Positions 35,680 through 44,987 of a DNA stretch of 64,000 nt are shown here, one piece after another. The stretch comes from GCA-002282575 sp964493995. Lineage in GTDB: Bacteria; Pseudomonadota; Gammaproteobacteria; Thiomicrospirales; Thiomicrospiraceae. Position 1 is the stretch's first letter; each line of letters starts with the position of its first letter. A model generated the notes under the pieces. That model searched no databases, was not told where the DNA came from, and was given only the letters and a program-made list of their open reading frames with translations. The DNA is taken from positions 8,495 to 72,494 of the forward strand of contig CAZBQD010000004.1 in the NCBI GenBank assembly GCA_964493995.1, given 5' to 3'. The position numbers and the translations under genes were made by a program.

Positions 35680-36837
35680 TTACTCCACACTTCCAGCTTG
35701 CCAGAAGGTTAAATTACCAGCGACATCCAATAATAATAAACGACGATCACTCACAGCAACGCCGTCAGCCAACCCCTCTTTAACCGCACCATCGACACGC
35801 CCAATCAAGCTACCATCGGCCGCGTCCAGCAGATGCAATACCCCTTGCATGTCGGTTACCGCCACCCAGTTGCCCCAAGCGATGGCTTTACTCACACGAC
35901 GATACTTTAAGGCTTCTTGTTTCCAAAGTACGCGCCCCGAATCAATCGATAACGCACGTAGGGTATCATCTTCAGCAACGACAAATAAACTGCGCTCACC
36001 CAGCGCCATATCGACCCAGGTTGAGGTATCACTGGTCCACATGGGATTACCCGATTGCGCCTCTAACGCTGTTACCTTACCATTGGTGGCCGCAGCAAAT
36101 ACCCGCACACCATCAGTCAAAATCGATGCCTGCACGTCCACCATGCGTTCAATATCGGTACGACCACGGGGTAAGGCAATACGCGCTTCCCACGAGCGTT
36201 CCCCATTTTCTTGCAGCATCACCTCTACCGATCCATCTTCCCAGCCTAGCAGTAAGGCATTGGCTAGACGCAGTGGTGCCGACATACCTCGCACCGATAA
36301 AGAAGGCATATCATGGTCTAATACCCACAATTTATCGCCCGCTAAGGCATCCAGGGATGTTAAGCGACCATCAGCAGTGCGCACAAACAAACGCCCTGAA
36401 CCCGCCGTCAGCGCCAGCACTTCCGTTTCCATTTGCGTTGTCCACACTGTCTCGCCTGTTTTAGCTTTCAGACAAATAACCTGTCCACGTGCACTACCAA
36501 CGTAAAGCAGCTCGGATACTTCAGAGAAAGCCGGCCCCGAAACCAACGGCTGTTCCAGTTTCACTTGCCACAGCACCTGCCCCTCTAGCGACACAGCCGC
36601 CACACCACCATTACCAGCCGCTGCATAAGCCACTTTTTCATGCTCAACGATTTTTAAGCCGGGTACATCTTTACGCCCCATCGAACCAATTGACTGATTC
36701 CACAAGGGTGAAAGATTGACTTTCGGGGTAATCGCCTGCAAGGGTGTTGGCGGATTGATTGGCTCGTTACGACTACAACCAGCCATCATCAGTCCGGTTG
36801 CTGACAACAGCGAAATAAATTGGCGACGATTCATCAT
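35680..36837 (-). CDS. bamB: Outer-membrane assembly lipoprotein BamB
   Basis: The 385-residue lipoprotein has a signal peptide with lipobox MMAG-Cys21 and an eight-bladed beta-propeller built of PQQ-like repeats (for example GQVICLKAKTGETVWTTQ and GRVLWKQEAL). BamB helps BamA insert barrels in the outer membrane. Its place between yfgM and der is the standard one. The start overlaps yfgM by 4 bp; two adjacent ATGs are possible. Confidence 0.95.
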   Translation of the reverse strand: MMNRRQFISLLSATGLMMAGCSRNEPINPPTPLQAITPKVNLSPLWNQSIGSMGRKDVPGLKIVEHEKVAYAAAGNGGVAAVSLEGQVLWQVKLEQPLVSGPAFSEVSELLYVGSARGQVICLKAKTGETVWTTQMETEVLALTAGSGRLFVRTADGRLTSLDALAGDKLWVLDHDMPSLSVRGMSAPLRLANALLLGWEDGSVEVMLQENGERSWEARIALPRGRTDIERMVDVQASILTDGVRVFAAATNGKVTALEAQSGNPMWTSDTSTWVDMALGERSLFVVAEDDTLRALSIDSGRVLWKQEALKYRRVSKAIAWGNWVAVTDMQGVLHLLDAADGSLIGRVDGAVKEGLADGVAVSDRRLLLLDVAGNLTFWQAGSVE

Positions 36838-37481
36838 GGTGTTACCTGTCCCAGATCATCAACCCATAGTTGAGACAAACTGCGCACACTGGTCGAGAGA
36901 GATTCGTTAGCCTGTGCTTGCGCAAAGGCTTTTTCCGCTTCTACGGGTTTATTGAGCGATAATAACGCCATACCACGCACATAATCTGCCATGCCTTGAA
37001 ATGACTTACTCATCGCAGGCGACTCTTTAACCAATAAGGCGACCGACTCATCTGCTTTCTTGGCTTCAATCAGCACACGCGCCAAACGAATGACGGCCAA
37101 AGAACGCCAGTGTGCTTCGTCGCTGTGCGTCATGACCCAACGCAAGTGCGCTTGTGCATCTTCCCAATCCGACTGATCCATCGCATGCTTAGCCAGTAAA
37201 AATGCCGCTGCTACCGCATAGGGGCTATCGGCATGATCGACTAAGAGTTGTTTGGCTTGAGTTGTCACACTGGCAAAGTTGTTTTGCTCTGCCTGAGTGC
37301 GCAGGGCTTCATAACTTGCTGAAGCGGCTTCACTATTGGCTTTTTCATAACTCTGGTAAGACTGCCAACCCAGTAGTGCCGCAACAGCTAAGGCACCGCC
37401 GGTTAATATCGCCATACCATTAGCTTTCCACCAACTTTTAAGGGACTCTAACTCATGTTGTTCGTGAACGTCGCTCATCAT
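36834..37481 (-). CDS. yfgM: YfgM, tetratricopeptide ancillary SecYEG protein
   Basis: The 215-residue protein has a cytoplasmic N-terminus (HEQHELESLKSWWKANG), one membrane helix (about 23-42) and a periplasmic TPR-like domain (LAKHAMDQSDWEDAQAHLRW). This is the arrangement of E. coli YfgM (206 aa), which associates with SecYEG and PpiD and also modulates the Rcs response. It lies 21 bp after hisS and overlaps bamB by 4 bp. Confidence 0.92.
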   Translation of the reverse strand: MMSDVHEQHELESLKSWWKANGMAILTGGALAVAALLGWQSYQSYEKANSEAASASYEALRTQAEQNNFASVTTQAKQLLVDHADSPYAVAAAFLLAKHAMDQSDWEDAQAHLRWVMTHSDEAHWRSLAVIRLARVLIEAKKADESVALLVKESPAMSKSFQGMADYVRGMALLSLNKPVEAEKAFAQAQANESLSTSVRSLSQLWVDDLGQVTP

Positions 37482-37502
37482 CTCTCCTGAATATAAGACA
37501 AA

Positions 37503-38786
37503 TTAATTCAATGATTCTGTTACCAATGCGCTTTGTAACCAAGCCGTTACCTCTGTCCAGGCCAAGGTTAACTGCTCAGATTCTTCGCGCAAAAACTTCA
37601 CACCCACTTGCTGATTCGCCACTTCATCATCCCCTAACACCAGGGCAAAACGGGCGCCCGATTTATCAGCTTTCTTAAATTGTGATTTGAAATTACCGCC
37701 ACCATGATGCACCATTAAGCGCAACTGCGGTGCTTGATCGCGCCAAGTTTCAACCAGAGCCTGCACAGTCAATTGCGCCGCATCACCGGCTGCAATAACA
37801 TAAGCATCTACTGACGAAGGCAGCCTGCGCTCCGTCAGTTGCATTAAGGCTACGACCCGCTCCATGCCCATGGCAAAACCAATGGCGGGAGTGGCTTTAC
37901 CACCCAACTGGGTAACCAGCCCATCATAACGACCACCGGCGCAAATCGTCCCCTGCGAACCCAGCGCATCCGTAACCCATTCAAAAACGCTATCGTTGTA
38001 ATAATCCAAACCACGCACCAAGGTCGGCGTGACTTCATACGCCACCCCAGCGGCATCTAATAACGCCAACAGACGGTTAAAACTCTGTTGACTCGCTTCA
38101 TCCAACCAATCCATGAGCTTGGGCGCTCCGGCGATACAGGCAGCTAAGGCTGGGTTTTTGCTATCTAATATACGCAACGGATTACGATACAAGCGTTTTT
38201 GCGAATCTTCATCGAGTAATTCATAATGAGCAGCAAAATATTGAGTCAGTGCTTCTTTGTAAGTAGCACGCGATTCGGTCGAACCCAACGAATTAATCAG
38301 CAGTCGCGCCTCAATGCCCAGCTGTTTCCACAGCCGTGCCGTCAGTAAAATCAGTTCCGCATCAATATCAGGGCCGGCAAAACCATAGGTTTCAACGCCT
38401 AATTGATAAAACTGGCGGTAGCGTCCATTCTGTGGACGTTCATGGCGAAACATGGGGCCCATGTAATAGAGCTTTTGCGCTCCCCTATTCAGCCAGCTGT
38501 TTTCAATAGCCGCTCGCACACAACCTGCTGTTCCTTCGGGACGTAAAGTCAATGAATCACCATTACGATCGGCAAAGGTGTACATTTCTTTTTCGACAAT
38601 ATCCGTCACTTCGCCAATAGAACGGCAAAAAAGTTCTGTTTTCTCCACCACAGGCAAACGCACGTGCTGATAGCCGTAACAGGCCAAAAGGTTACGTGCC
38701 TGTAATTCTAACTGATCGAACCAATAGCTCTGTTCGTCCGCAATATCATTCATTCCACGAACAGCTGATACACTCGCCACACTCAT
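37503..38786 (-). CDS. hisS: Histidine-tRNA ligase
   Basis: The 427-residue class II synthetase has motif 2 around FRHERPQNGRYRQFYQLGVE, the His-binding LVRGLDYYNDSVFEW and CAGGRYDGLV, and the C-terminal anticodon-binding domain. AAGGA abuts the ATG at 38786, so translation may instead begin at a GTG two codons later; only two residues are affected. It lies 3 bp after rodZ. Confidence 0.96.
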   Translation of the reverse strand: MSVASVSAVRGMNDIADEQSYWFDQLELQARNLLACYGYQHVRLPVVEKTELFCRSIGEVTDIVEKEMYTFADRNGDSLTLRPEGTAGCVRAAIENSWLNRGAQKLYYMGPMFRHERPQNGRYRQFYQLGVETYGFAGPDIDAELILLTARLWKQLGIEARLLINSLGSTESRATYKEALTQYFAAHYELLDEDSQKRLYRNPLRILDSKNPALAACIAGAPKLMDWLDEASQQSFNRLLALLDAAGVAYEVTPTLVRGLDYYNDSVFEWVTDALGSQGTICAGGRYDGLVTQLGGKATPAIGFAMGMERVVALMQLTERRLPSSVDAYVIAAGDAAQLTVQALVETWRDQAPQLRLMVHHGGGNFKSQFKKADKSGARFALVLGDDEVANQQVGVKFLREESEQLTLAWTEVTAWLQSALVTESLN

Positions 38787-38789
38787 TCC

Positions 38790-39260
38790 TTATTTATTTT
38801 CTTGACTGAACCATGAACTCAAATTCACATCCTGAAACAGACTGGCCTGACTCCATAAGGCAACCAACACAATCGCTAATAACACACTCAACCACAACCA
38901 ACGCCACCGACGATTTCCTCGAGCTGCTGGCACATAGTGCATAGGTCGCTCTAACTGATTCACCGAAGACAGAGAAGCCGAAACATCAGCACCCTCTTCA
39001 ACCCACTGAGGAGGCATTTCAATGCCCAACAACTGAGCGTAATTACGTGCATAGCCGCGCATAAATTGCTCAGAAACACCCGTAGTCGTCCAATCGTCCG
39101 TTTCCAACGCCAAAACAACCGGCTCGGCAATTTTAAGCTGTAACGCCATATCGGCCACTGACCAACCGCGGGCTTTGCGCTGACTGGCGAGTTGTTGACC
39201 TAATGAAAGTGAGGCGTCGGGCTGTAACGGCATCATCCTTGGAAATCCACCTTCACTCAT
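38790..39260 (-). CDS. rodZ: Short RodZ-like protein (HTH plus one membrane helix)
   Basis: This 156-residue protein has the cytoplasmic Xre-like helix-turn-helix of RodZ (LGQQLASQRKARGWSVADMA, residues 19-38, through FMRGYARNYAQLLGIEMP) and a membrane helix (about 122-141), then only about 15 residues. E. coli RodZ (337 aa) continues with a long linker and a periplasmic DUF4115 domain, both absent here. RodZ links MreB to the cell-wall elongation machinery through its cytoplasmic domain, so this form may still bind MreB. It overlaps rlmN by 4 bp. The pilF and ispG genes that usually flank rodZ are missing from this operon. Confidence 0.82.
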   Translation of the reverse strand: MSEGGFPRMMPLQPDASLSLGQQLASQRKARGWSVADMALQLKIAEPVVLALETDDWTTTGVSEQFMRGYARNYAQLLGIEMPPQWVEEGADVSASLSSVNQLERPMHYVPAARGNRRWRWLWLSVLLAIVLVALWSQASLFQDVNLSSWFSQENK

Positions 39261-40423
39261 AGGGGTGCTGCCTGTTTAGTATCTCGACGCTTAAATTGAA
39301 TCGTTTGCTGATAACTGGCTTTGCGCTTGGTACGATCACTGACATCACCGGCCAGTTGACCACAAGCCGCATCAATGTCTTCACCGCGTGTCTTACGAAT
39401 ATTGGTTTGCAATCCCGCTTTCATTAAGCGTTGTTGAAAAGCCAACACGCGTTCGAAAGGACTGGTCTGGTAATCGGTATCGGGAAAGGGGTTAAACGGA
39501 ATTAAATTCACTTTCGCTGAAATACCTTGCAACAAAGTAATGACATCACGCGCATGTGAAATAGAATCATTAACGCCATCTAACATAACATATTCGAACA
39601 ACACATGACGCTTAGGATAGCGCTGCAAGTAACGACGACAGGCGCCCATCAACTCAGCTAAGGGATATTTCTGATTCACCGGCACTAAAATATCACGAAG
39701 TGCATTGTTAGCAGCATGCAAGGAAACCGCCAAAGAAATATCCAAACGTTCGGTCATCATATCCATAGCGGGTACGATACCGGATGTGGAAATGGTCACA
39801 CGTCGCTTAGAGAGACCATATCCCCAGTCATCCATCAAAATCTCAGCGGCCGGAAAAACCTGATTCACATTCAGTAATGGCTCACCCATACCCATAAACA
39901 CGACATTGGTAATGGGATTATCTCCCCAGCCCGCTTGGCGCAGCAAGTGTTGAGCCAACCACATTTGACCGATGATTTCATCGCTGGTTAAATTACGATT
40001 GAACCCCTGCTTAGCCGTCATACAAAAGGTACAGGCTAAAGCGCAACCCACTTGCGATGAAATACACAAGGTACCACGGTTACTCTCAGGAATAAACACC
40101 ATTTCAATGGCATTATGTCCATCCACCTCGAGTAACCATTTACGCGTACCATCACTGGCAACCTGATCGATTTTAACTTCTGGCAAACGAATGGGAGCCA
40201 ACTGGGATAACTTAGCACGAAGCACCTTCGACAAATCGGTCATTTGTGCATAGTCAATAATTCCGCGCTGATGCACCCATTGCATTAGCTGCTGCGCACG
40301 AAAAGGCTTCTCGCCTTGCGAGCGCAACCAATCAGCCAACATTTGGCGATTCATACCCAGCAAAGAGACAGGATTCGATGAATCGCTGGCGGTTGTTTCC
40401 AACTCGGTCGGGGTTGCGGGCAT
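39257..40423 (-). CDS. rlmN: Dual-specificity RNA methyltransferase RlmN
   Basis: RlmN is a radical-SAM enzyme that makes 2-methyladenosine at 23S A2503 and in some tRNAs. The Cys triad is in CALACTFCMTAKQGFNR, with GMGEPLLN and the resolving Cys near the C-terminus (EDIDAACGQL). I prefer the ATG at 40423, which overlaps the ndk stop as TAATG and gives 388 residues; a GTG at 40432 would add three. It is the second gene of the ndk operon. Confidence 0.95.
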   Translation of the reverse strand: MPATPTELETTASDSSNPVSLLGMNRQMLADWLRSQGEKPFRAQQLMQWVHQRGIIDYAQMTDLSKVLRAKLSQLAPIRLPEVKIDQVASDGTRKWLLEVDGHNAIEMVFIPESNRGTLCISSQVGCALACTFCMTAKQGFNRNLTSDEIIGQMWLAQHLLRQAGWGDNPITNVVFMGMGEPLLNVNQVFPAAEILMDDWGYGLSKRRVTISTSGIVPAMDMMTERLDISLAVSLHAANNALRDILVPVNQKYPLAELMGACRRYLQRYPKRHVLFEYVMLDGVNDSISHARDVITLLQGISAKVNLIPFNPFPDTDYQTSPFERVLAFQQRLMKAGLQTNIRKTRGEDIDAACGQLAGDVSDRTKRKASYQQTIQFKRRDTKQAAPL

Positions 40424-40845
40424 TAACGACACAACTCTAACGCATCAAAGAAAAAATTGATCTCTCGCTCAGCACTGGCCACGCTATCTGAACCATGCAC
40501 CGCATTTTCTCTGGTGCTATTGGCAAATTGCGCGCGTACCGTACCTGCGGCAGCGGTAGTGGGATCTGTTGTTCCCATCAACTGACGATGATAGGCAATA
40601 GCATTTTCCCCGGTCAGCACTGAAACCACAACCGGACCAGAAAGCATAAAATCGACTAAAGGACGATAGAAAGGCTTACCTTCATGTTCCGCATAAAAAG
40701 CTTCCGCTTGATGACGTGTCAAGCGTAGCATTTTGCAGGCAGCAACACGCAAGCCCGCTTGTTCATAAATCGCTAAAATTTGACCAATGGCATTTTTACC
40801 CACCGCATCGGGTTTGATAATCGATAACGTACGCTCAATCGCCAT
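40423..40845 (-). CDS. ndk: Nucleoside diphosphate kinase
   Basis: The ATG at 40845 gives 140 residues starting MAIERTLSIIKPDAVGKN, the usual Ndk beginning; a GTG three codons earlier is unlikely. The phosphorylated His lies in ENAVHGSDSVASAEREI, the family signature. The enzyme balances NTP pools. It is first in the operon running to der. Confidence 0.96.
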   Translation of the reverse strand: MAIERTLSIIKPDAVGKNAIGQILAIYEQAGLRVAACKMLRLTRHQAEAFYAEHEGKPFYRPLVDFMLSGPVVVSVLTGENAIAYHRQLMGTTDPTTAAAGTVRAQFANSTRENAVHGSDSVASAEREINFFFDALELCR

Positions 40846-40969
40846 ACAACACACTCAATTCCGTTCAAAATACTTTCATTTTAACAAAAAACCAGCGCTA
40901 ACGGATTTTATTCACTTACTTTTCTTAAGCTAGCGCTAAAAATGACTCGGCCGCCCCAAGTTGAGCCAT

Positions 40970-41001
40970 AAAAAAACCCCATCATAAAGACGGGGTTTTT
41001 C
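40970..41001 (-). terminator. Terminator of the fba transcript
   Basis: AAAAACCCC and GGGGTTTTT flank an 11-nt loop, with a T7 run on the minus strand. It ends 23 bp after the aldolase stop and closes the central carbon cluster. Confidence 0.9.
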
Positions 41002-41023
41002 AGAATCATCTCAGCAAACTGAA

Positions 41024-42088
41024 TTAGTTCACTTTTTGATCCAAGGCACCAGAAGCGTAACGCGCTTGCATCACTTCTAAACCAACCGCTTTGATTTTAG
41101 AAGCATGGCCCGCACAACCGAACGCTTCGAAACGTGCTTTACAAATTTCCATCATCGCATCTTCAGCCGCTTTGTAAAATTTACGTGGGTCGAAGTTAGA
41201 TGGGTTTTCTGCTAAGTGTTTACGAATCGCACCCGTAGAAGCCATACGCAAGTCAGTATCGATGTTCACTTTACGCACACCATATTTGATGCCTTCAACA
41301 ATGGCTTCAACTGGTACACCGTAAGTTTGACCCATATCACCACCGTAGTTGTTGATGATGGTCAACCACTCTTCAGGAACTGAAGAAGAACCATGCATTA
41401 CCAAGTGAGTGGTCGGAATACGAGCATGAATTTTCTTGATTTGGTCAATTTTCAATACATCGTCAGATGGCTTAGAAGTGAACTTGTAAGCACCATGAGA
41501 AGTACCTACTGCCACGGCTAAGCAGTCAACGTTGGTGTCTTTAACGAATTGAGCCGCTTCTTCTGGGTCAGTCAACAAAGCTGAATGATCCATTTTTTGA
41601 TCCGAACCGTGACCGTCTTCTTCACCCATCATACCGGTTTCTAATGAACCTAGGCAACCTAGTTCACCTTCAACAGAAACACCGCCTGCATGAGCAATTT
41701 TAACCACTTCAGCTGTGATACCGGCATTGTATTCATAAGAAGCTGGCGTTTTCATGTCGGCCATCAAAGAACCGTCCATCATCACCGAAGTGAAACCAGA
41801 TTGGATAGCGCGCAAGCAAACGCCCACATCCGAACCATGGTCTTGGTGCATCACAACAGGAACATTAGGATACATTTCAACCGCAGCCGCTACCATGTGA
41901 CGCAGCATAGGCTCACCCGCGTACTTACGTGCACCGGCTGAACCCTGAAGAATAACAGGAGAATCAACCGCAGCCGCAGCGCGCATAATTGCACGAACTT
42001 GTTCCATATTGTTAACGTTAAATGCTGGCATACCGAAGCTGTGAACCGCAGCATAATCCATTAATTCGCGCAGAGTAATCATTGCCAT
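41024..42088 (-). CDS. fba: Class II fructose-bisphosphate aldolase, Calvin cycle type
   Basis: The 354-residue zinc aldolase cleaves or forms fructose 1,6-bisphosphate and, in autotrophs, sedoheptulose 1,7-bisphosphate. It has the class IIB sequence found in many Calvin-cycle operons (MITLRELMDYAAVHSFGMPA), the active-site HQDHGS (His81, Asp83) and the metal and phosphate region LVMHGSSSVP. It is last in tkt-gap-pgk-pyk-fba, 47 bp after pyk. GAGGA lies upstream of the ATG. The isoform and cluster hint at carbon fixation, but glycolysis alone would also explain it. Confidence 0.94.
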   Translation of the reverse strand: MAMITLRELMDYAAVHSFGMPAFNVNNMEQVRAIMRAAAAVDSPVILQGSAGARKYAGEPMLRHMVAAAVEMYPNVPVVMHQDHGSDVGVCLRAIQSGFTSVMMDGSLMADMKTPASYEYNAGITAEVVKIAHAGGVSVEGELGCLGSLETGMMGEEDGHGSDQKMDHSALLTDPEEAAQFVKDTNVDCLAVAVGTSHGAYKFTSKPSDDVLKIDQIKKIHARIPTTHLVMHGSSSVPEEWLTIINNYGGDMGQTYGVPVEAIVEGIKYGVRKVNIDTDLRMASTGAIRKHLAENPSNFDPRKFYKAAEDAMMEICKARFEAFGCAGHASKIKAVGLEVMQARYASGALDQKVN

Positions 42089-42135
42089 AAGGGTTAGTCC
42101 TCTAGATTAGTTAGTAAAAAATTAAAATTGCTGTC

Positions 42136-43590
42136 TTACTTGCCGACTTCGACAATCAACATCACATTCGTGCCGCCCATGATACCACGATGTTTGCCAC
42201 GCGTAACTAAAACCTTATCACCGTCTTTCACTTGACCGCTGCGTTTCAACGCCTCGATCATATTTGGCACTACGTCATCATTGTCCATGCCATCATAATT
42301 AAAGGCCATAGGATAAACACCACGGTACAAGGTTACTTTTTGACGTGTTTTTTCGTGCGGTGTGATGGCGTAAATCGGAATACCCGATGAGATACGAGAC
42401 ATCAACAAAGCTGTACTGCCCGATTCCGTTAACGCCGCGATGGCACGAATATCGAAATGGTTAGCAATGTACATGGCGCCCATGGCAATACTTTCGTCGG
42501 TCGCTTTGAAAACCTGATCGATTCGGTGCGTTGAAACACGTGTCTCGCGCTGTTTCTCTGCTTCATGACAAATACGACTCATCGCTTCGATCACGATATG
42601 CGGATGCTTACCCGTGGCGGTTTCACCCGACAACATCACGGCATCAGTACCATCAATCACCGCATTGGCAACGTCGAATACTTCTGCACGCGTTGGAATC
42701 GGGTTATCAATCATCGTTTCCATCATTTGCGTCGCCGTGATGGTCACACGATTATGCTGACGGGCCAGTTTAATGATTTTCTTTTGCAGTGAAGGCAAAA
42801 GCGCATCGCCCACTTCAACACCTAAATCACCACGCGCAATCATCACCGCATCCGATGCCAGAATGATTTCTTCTAGGGTCGGGTCTTGTACCGCTTCCGC
42901 CCGTTCAATTTTCGACACGATGCAACATTTTAATCCGGCTTCCAGCGCTAAACGACGACATTCGTTAACGTCATCGGCACTGCGAGGAAATGAGAATGCC
43001 AAATAATCTGCTTGGATTTTTGCGGCTGAAAGGATATCTTCTTTGTCTTTTTCCGTAATGGCCGCGGCTGACAAGCCACCGCCCAACAAATTGATACCCT
43101 TATTGTTCGATAGCTTACCGCCCACAACAACAGTACAGTCAACACGTTCACCGACAACCTGCTTCACTTCTAGCACAACACGTCCATCGTCGAGTAGCAG
43201 GCGATTGCCCGGCTTCACTTCGTGCGGTAGCGTTTTGTAGTCTAAACCGACGCCGTTAATGTTACCTTCTAAACGACCAATATTGTTGTCTAGGGCAAAA
43301 TCTGCGCCTTCATCTAAAAACACGTAGCCTTCGCTAAAACGCGCAATACGAATTTTAGGGCCTTGTAAATCAACTAACACGCCAACTTCACTGCCTAACG
43401 CCTTGGCACGTTCACGCACATAACGGGCACGCTCGATATGTTCATCGGCTGAGCCATGAGAAAAATTGATACGCACCACATCCAAACCGGCCTGAATCAT
43501 GCTGTCAATGACACCGGGCTTGTCTGTTGCTGGACCTAGGGTCGCAACAATTTTTGTACGACGTGGGCTAGTATATTCTCTATCAATCAT
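42136..43590 (-). CDS. pyk: Pyruvate kinase
   Basis: The 484-residue enzyme converts phosphoenolpyruvate and ADP to pyruvate and ATP. It has RRTKIVATLGPA, the catalytic VSKIERAEAV and the signature VMIARGDLGVEVG, with the potassium- and Mg-binding residues, and a C-terminal regulatory domain. AAGGA precedes the ATG. A terminator separates it from pgk, so it may have its own promoter or depend on readthrough. Confidence 0.96.
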   Translation of the reverse strand: MIDREYTSPRRTKIVATLGPATDKPGVIDSMIQAGLDVVRINFSHGSADEHIERARYVRERAKALGSEVGVLVDLQGPKIRIARFSEGYVFLDEGADFALDNNIGRLEGNINGVGLDYKTLPHEVKPGNRLLLDDGRVVLEVKQVVGERVDCTVVVGGKLSNNKGINLLGGGLSAAAITEKDKEDILSAAKIQADYLAFSFPRSADDVNECRRLALEAGLKCCIVSKIERAEAVQDPTLEEIILASDAVMIARGDLGVEVGDALLPSLQKKIIKLARQHNRVTITATQMMETMIDNPIPTRAEVFDVANAVIDGTDAVMLSGETATGKHPHIVIEAMSRICHEAEKQRETRVSTHRIDQVFKATDESIAMGAMYIANHFDIRAIAALTESGSTALLMSRISSGIPIYAITPHEKTRQKVTLYRGVYPMAFNYDGMDNDDVVPNMIEALKRSGQVKDGDKVLVTRGKHRGIMGGTNVMLIVEVGK

Positions 43591-43645
43591 GAAAATTCCT
43601 TAAACCTATGAGACACAATCTGCCTGGCGATCCACCCTAGGGCGT

Positions 43646-43675
43646 ATAACCAGTCAGACTGTTAGACTGGGTTAT
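43646..43675. repeat. Hairpin between pgk and pyk
   Basis: ATAACCAGTC and GACTGGGTTAT form an interrupted stem of about 10 bp around a 9-nt loop, just downstream of the pgk terminator and upstream of pyk. It may be part of the pyk leader or an mRNA-processing element. Confidence 0.4.
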
Positions 43676-43711
43676 AAAAAAGGCAGAAGAAAATGGCTTT
43701 CTCCTGCCTTA
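43675..43711 (-). terminator. Terminator after pgk
   Basis: A stem of about 13 bp with one mismatch (AAGGCAGAAGAAA against its partner) is followed on the minus strand by six T residues. It lies 6 bp after the pgk stop and should reduce readthrough into pyk. Confidence 0.8.
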
Positions 43712-43717
43712 ATGAGA

Positions 43718-44899
43718 TTATTTTGCTGCGCGCTCTTCAAGCATCGCAACGGCTGGAAGGACTTTACCCTCCAAGAACTCTAAGAAAGCACCACCACCGG
43801 TTGAGATGTAAGATACTTTGTCTTCGATATCATATTTTTGAATCGCCGCAATCGTATCGCCACCCCCAGCTAGGGTAAAGGCTTTGGTGTTAGCAATCGC
43901 CATAGCAATGGCTTTAGTCCCTTCACCAAATTGATCGAACTCGAACACGCCCACAGGACCATTCCATACAACCGTACCGGCTTTCATGATGATATCCACT
44001 AATTCTTGAGCCGCCTTAGGGCCAATATCAAAAATCATGTCATCGTCAGCCACATCGGTTGCTGCTTTTTGTACGGCTGGTTCGTTGGCATCGAATTTTT
44101 TGCCCACAACTACGTCTGAAGCAACAGGAATCGACGCACCACGTGCAGCCATCTTAGTGCTCAACGCTTGTGCTGTTGGCACCAGATCGTCTTCACATAA
44201 AGACTTACCAACACTATTACCGACTGATTTAATAAAGGTGTTAGCAATACCACCACCGACGACTAACTGATCAACTTTTTCAGACAAGCTTTCTAAAACC
44301 GTCAATTTGGTCGAAACTTTAGAACCACCGACAATCGCCACTAATGGACGAGCTGGATTTGCAATCGCTTTCGCTAAGGCATCTAATTCTTCAGTCAACA
44401 ACAAGCCAGCGCAAGCGACCGGTGCGAATTTAGCCACACCATGCGTAGAAGCTTCGGCGCGATGCGCTGTACCAAAGGCATCCATAACAAACACATCACA
44501 CAAAGCAGCGTATTTTTGCGCCGTTTCGTCTAGGTTTTTCTTTTCGCCTTTGTTAAAACGCACGTTTTCTAATAGCACTAACTCGCCTTCAGCGACGTCA
44601 AAACCACCATCAACCCAATCTTTGATTAAGCGAACGGGTTTGCCCAGCTTAGCGGACAGATCGGCCGCAACGGGCGCCAGTGAGTTTTCTTCAGAGAAAA
44701 TACCTTCTTCTGGACGACCTAAGTGAGACATGACCATCACTTTAGCACCAGCCTTGATTGCTGCTTCGAAAGTCTTCATAGAAGCCTTAATACGAGCATC
44801 AGAAGTCACTTTGCCATCTTTAACAGGGACGTTTAGGTCAGCACGAATCAGTACGCGTTTACCTTTCAAGTCCAAATCAGCCATACGAATAAAAGCCAT
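43718..44899 (-). CDS. pgk: Phosphoglycerate kinase
   Basis: The 393-residue enzyme interconverts 1,3-bisphosphoglycerate and 3-phosphoglycerate. It has the signature KRVLIRADLNVPV (about 14-26), MSHLGRPEEG for substrate binding and the C-terminal nucleotide loop TLAGGGDTIAAIQK with STGGGAFLEFLEG. AAGGA precedes the ATG. It follows gap by 88 bp containing a stem-loop, and is followed by a terminator. Confidence 0.97.
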   Translation of the reverse strand: MAFIRMADLDLKGKRVLIRADLNVPVKDGKVTSDARIKASMKTFEAAIKAGAKVMVMSHLGRPEEGIFSEENSLAPVAADLSAKLGKPVRLIKDWVDGGFDVAEGELVLLENVRFNKGEKKNLDETAQKYAALCDVFVMDAFGTAHRAEASTHGVAKFAPVACAGLLLTEELDALAKAIANPARPLVAIVGGSKVSTKLTVLESLSEKVDQLVVGGGIANTFIKSVGNSVGKSLCEDDLVPTAQALSTKMAARGASIPVASDVVVGKKFDANEPAVQKAATDVADDDMIFDIGPKAAQELVDIIMKAGTVVWNGPVGVFEFDQFGEGTKAIAMAIANTKAFTLAGGGDTIAAIQKYDIEDKVSYISTGGGAFLEFLEGKVLPAVAMLEERAAK

Positions 44900-44947
44900 A
44901 ATTTTTTCCTTACTGAAATACGGTTAAGGGAATACACTGCACGACAG

Positions 44948-44977
44948 GCACCCAACTTCGATAACGAGGTTGGGTGC
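44948..44977. repeat. Stem-loop between gap and pgk
   Basis: GCACCCAAC and GTTGGGTGC form a perfect 9-bp stem, extended by three more pairs after one mismatch, with a tetraloop. There is no T run, so it is probably a processing or stability element that lets gap and pgk be expressed at different levels. Confidence 0.55.
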
Positions 44978-44987
44978 TGTAGACGAA

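Noticed and set aside
35594..36505. A long 303-residue open frame on the plus strand opposite bamB and der
   Set aside because: It is antisense to two well-supported genes, its product is Ser/Thr/Arg-rich low-complexity sequence without motifs, and it has no credible start.
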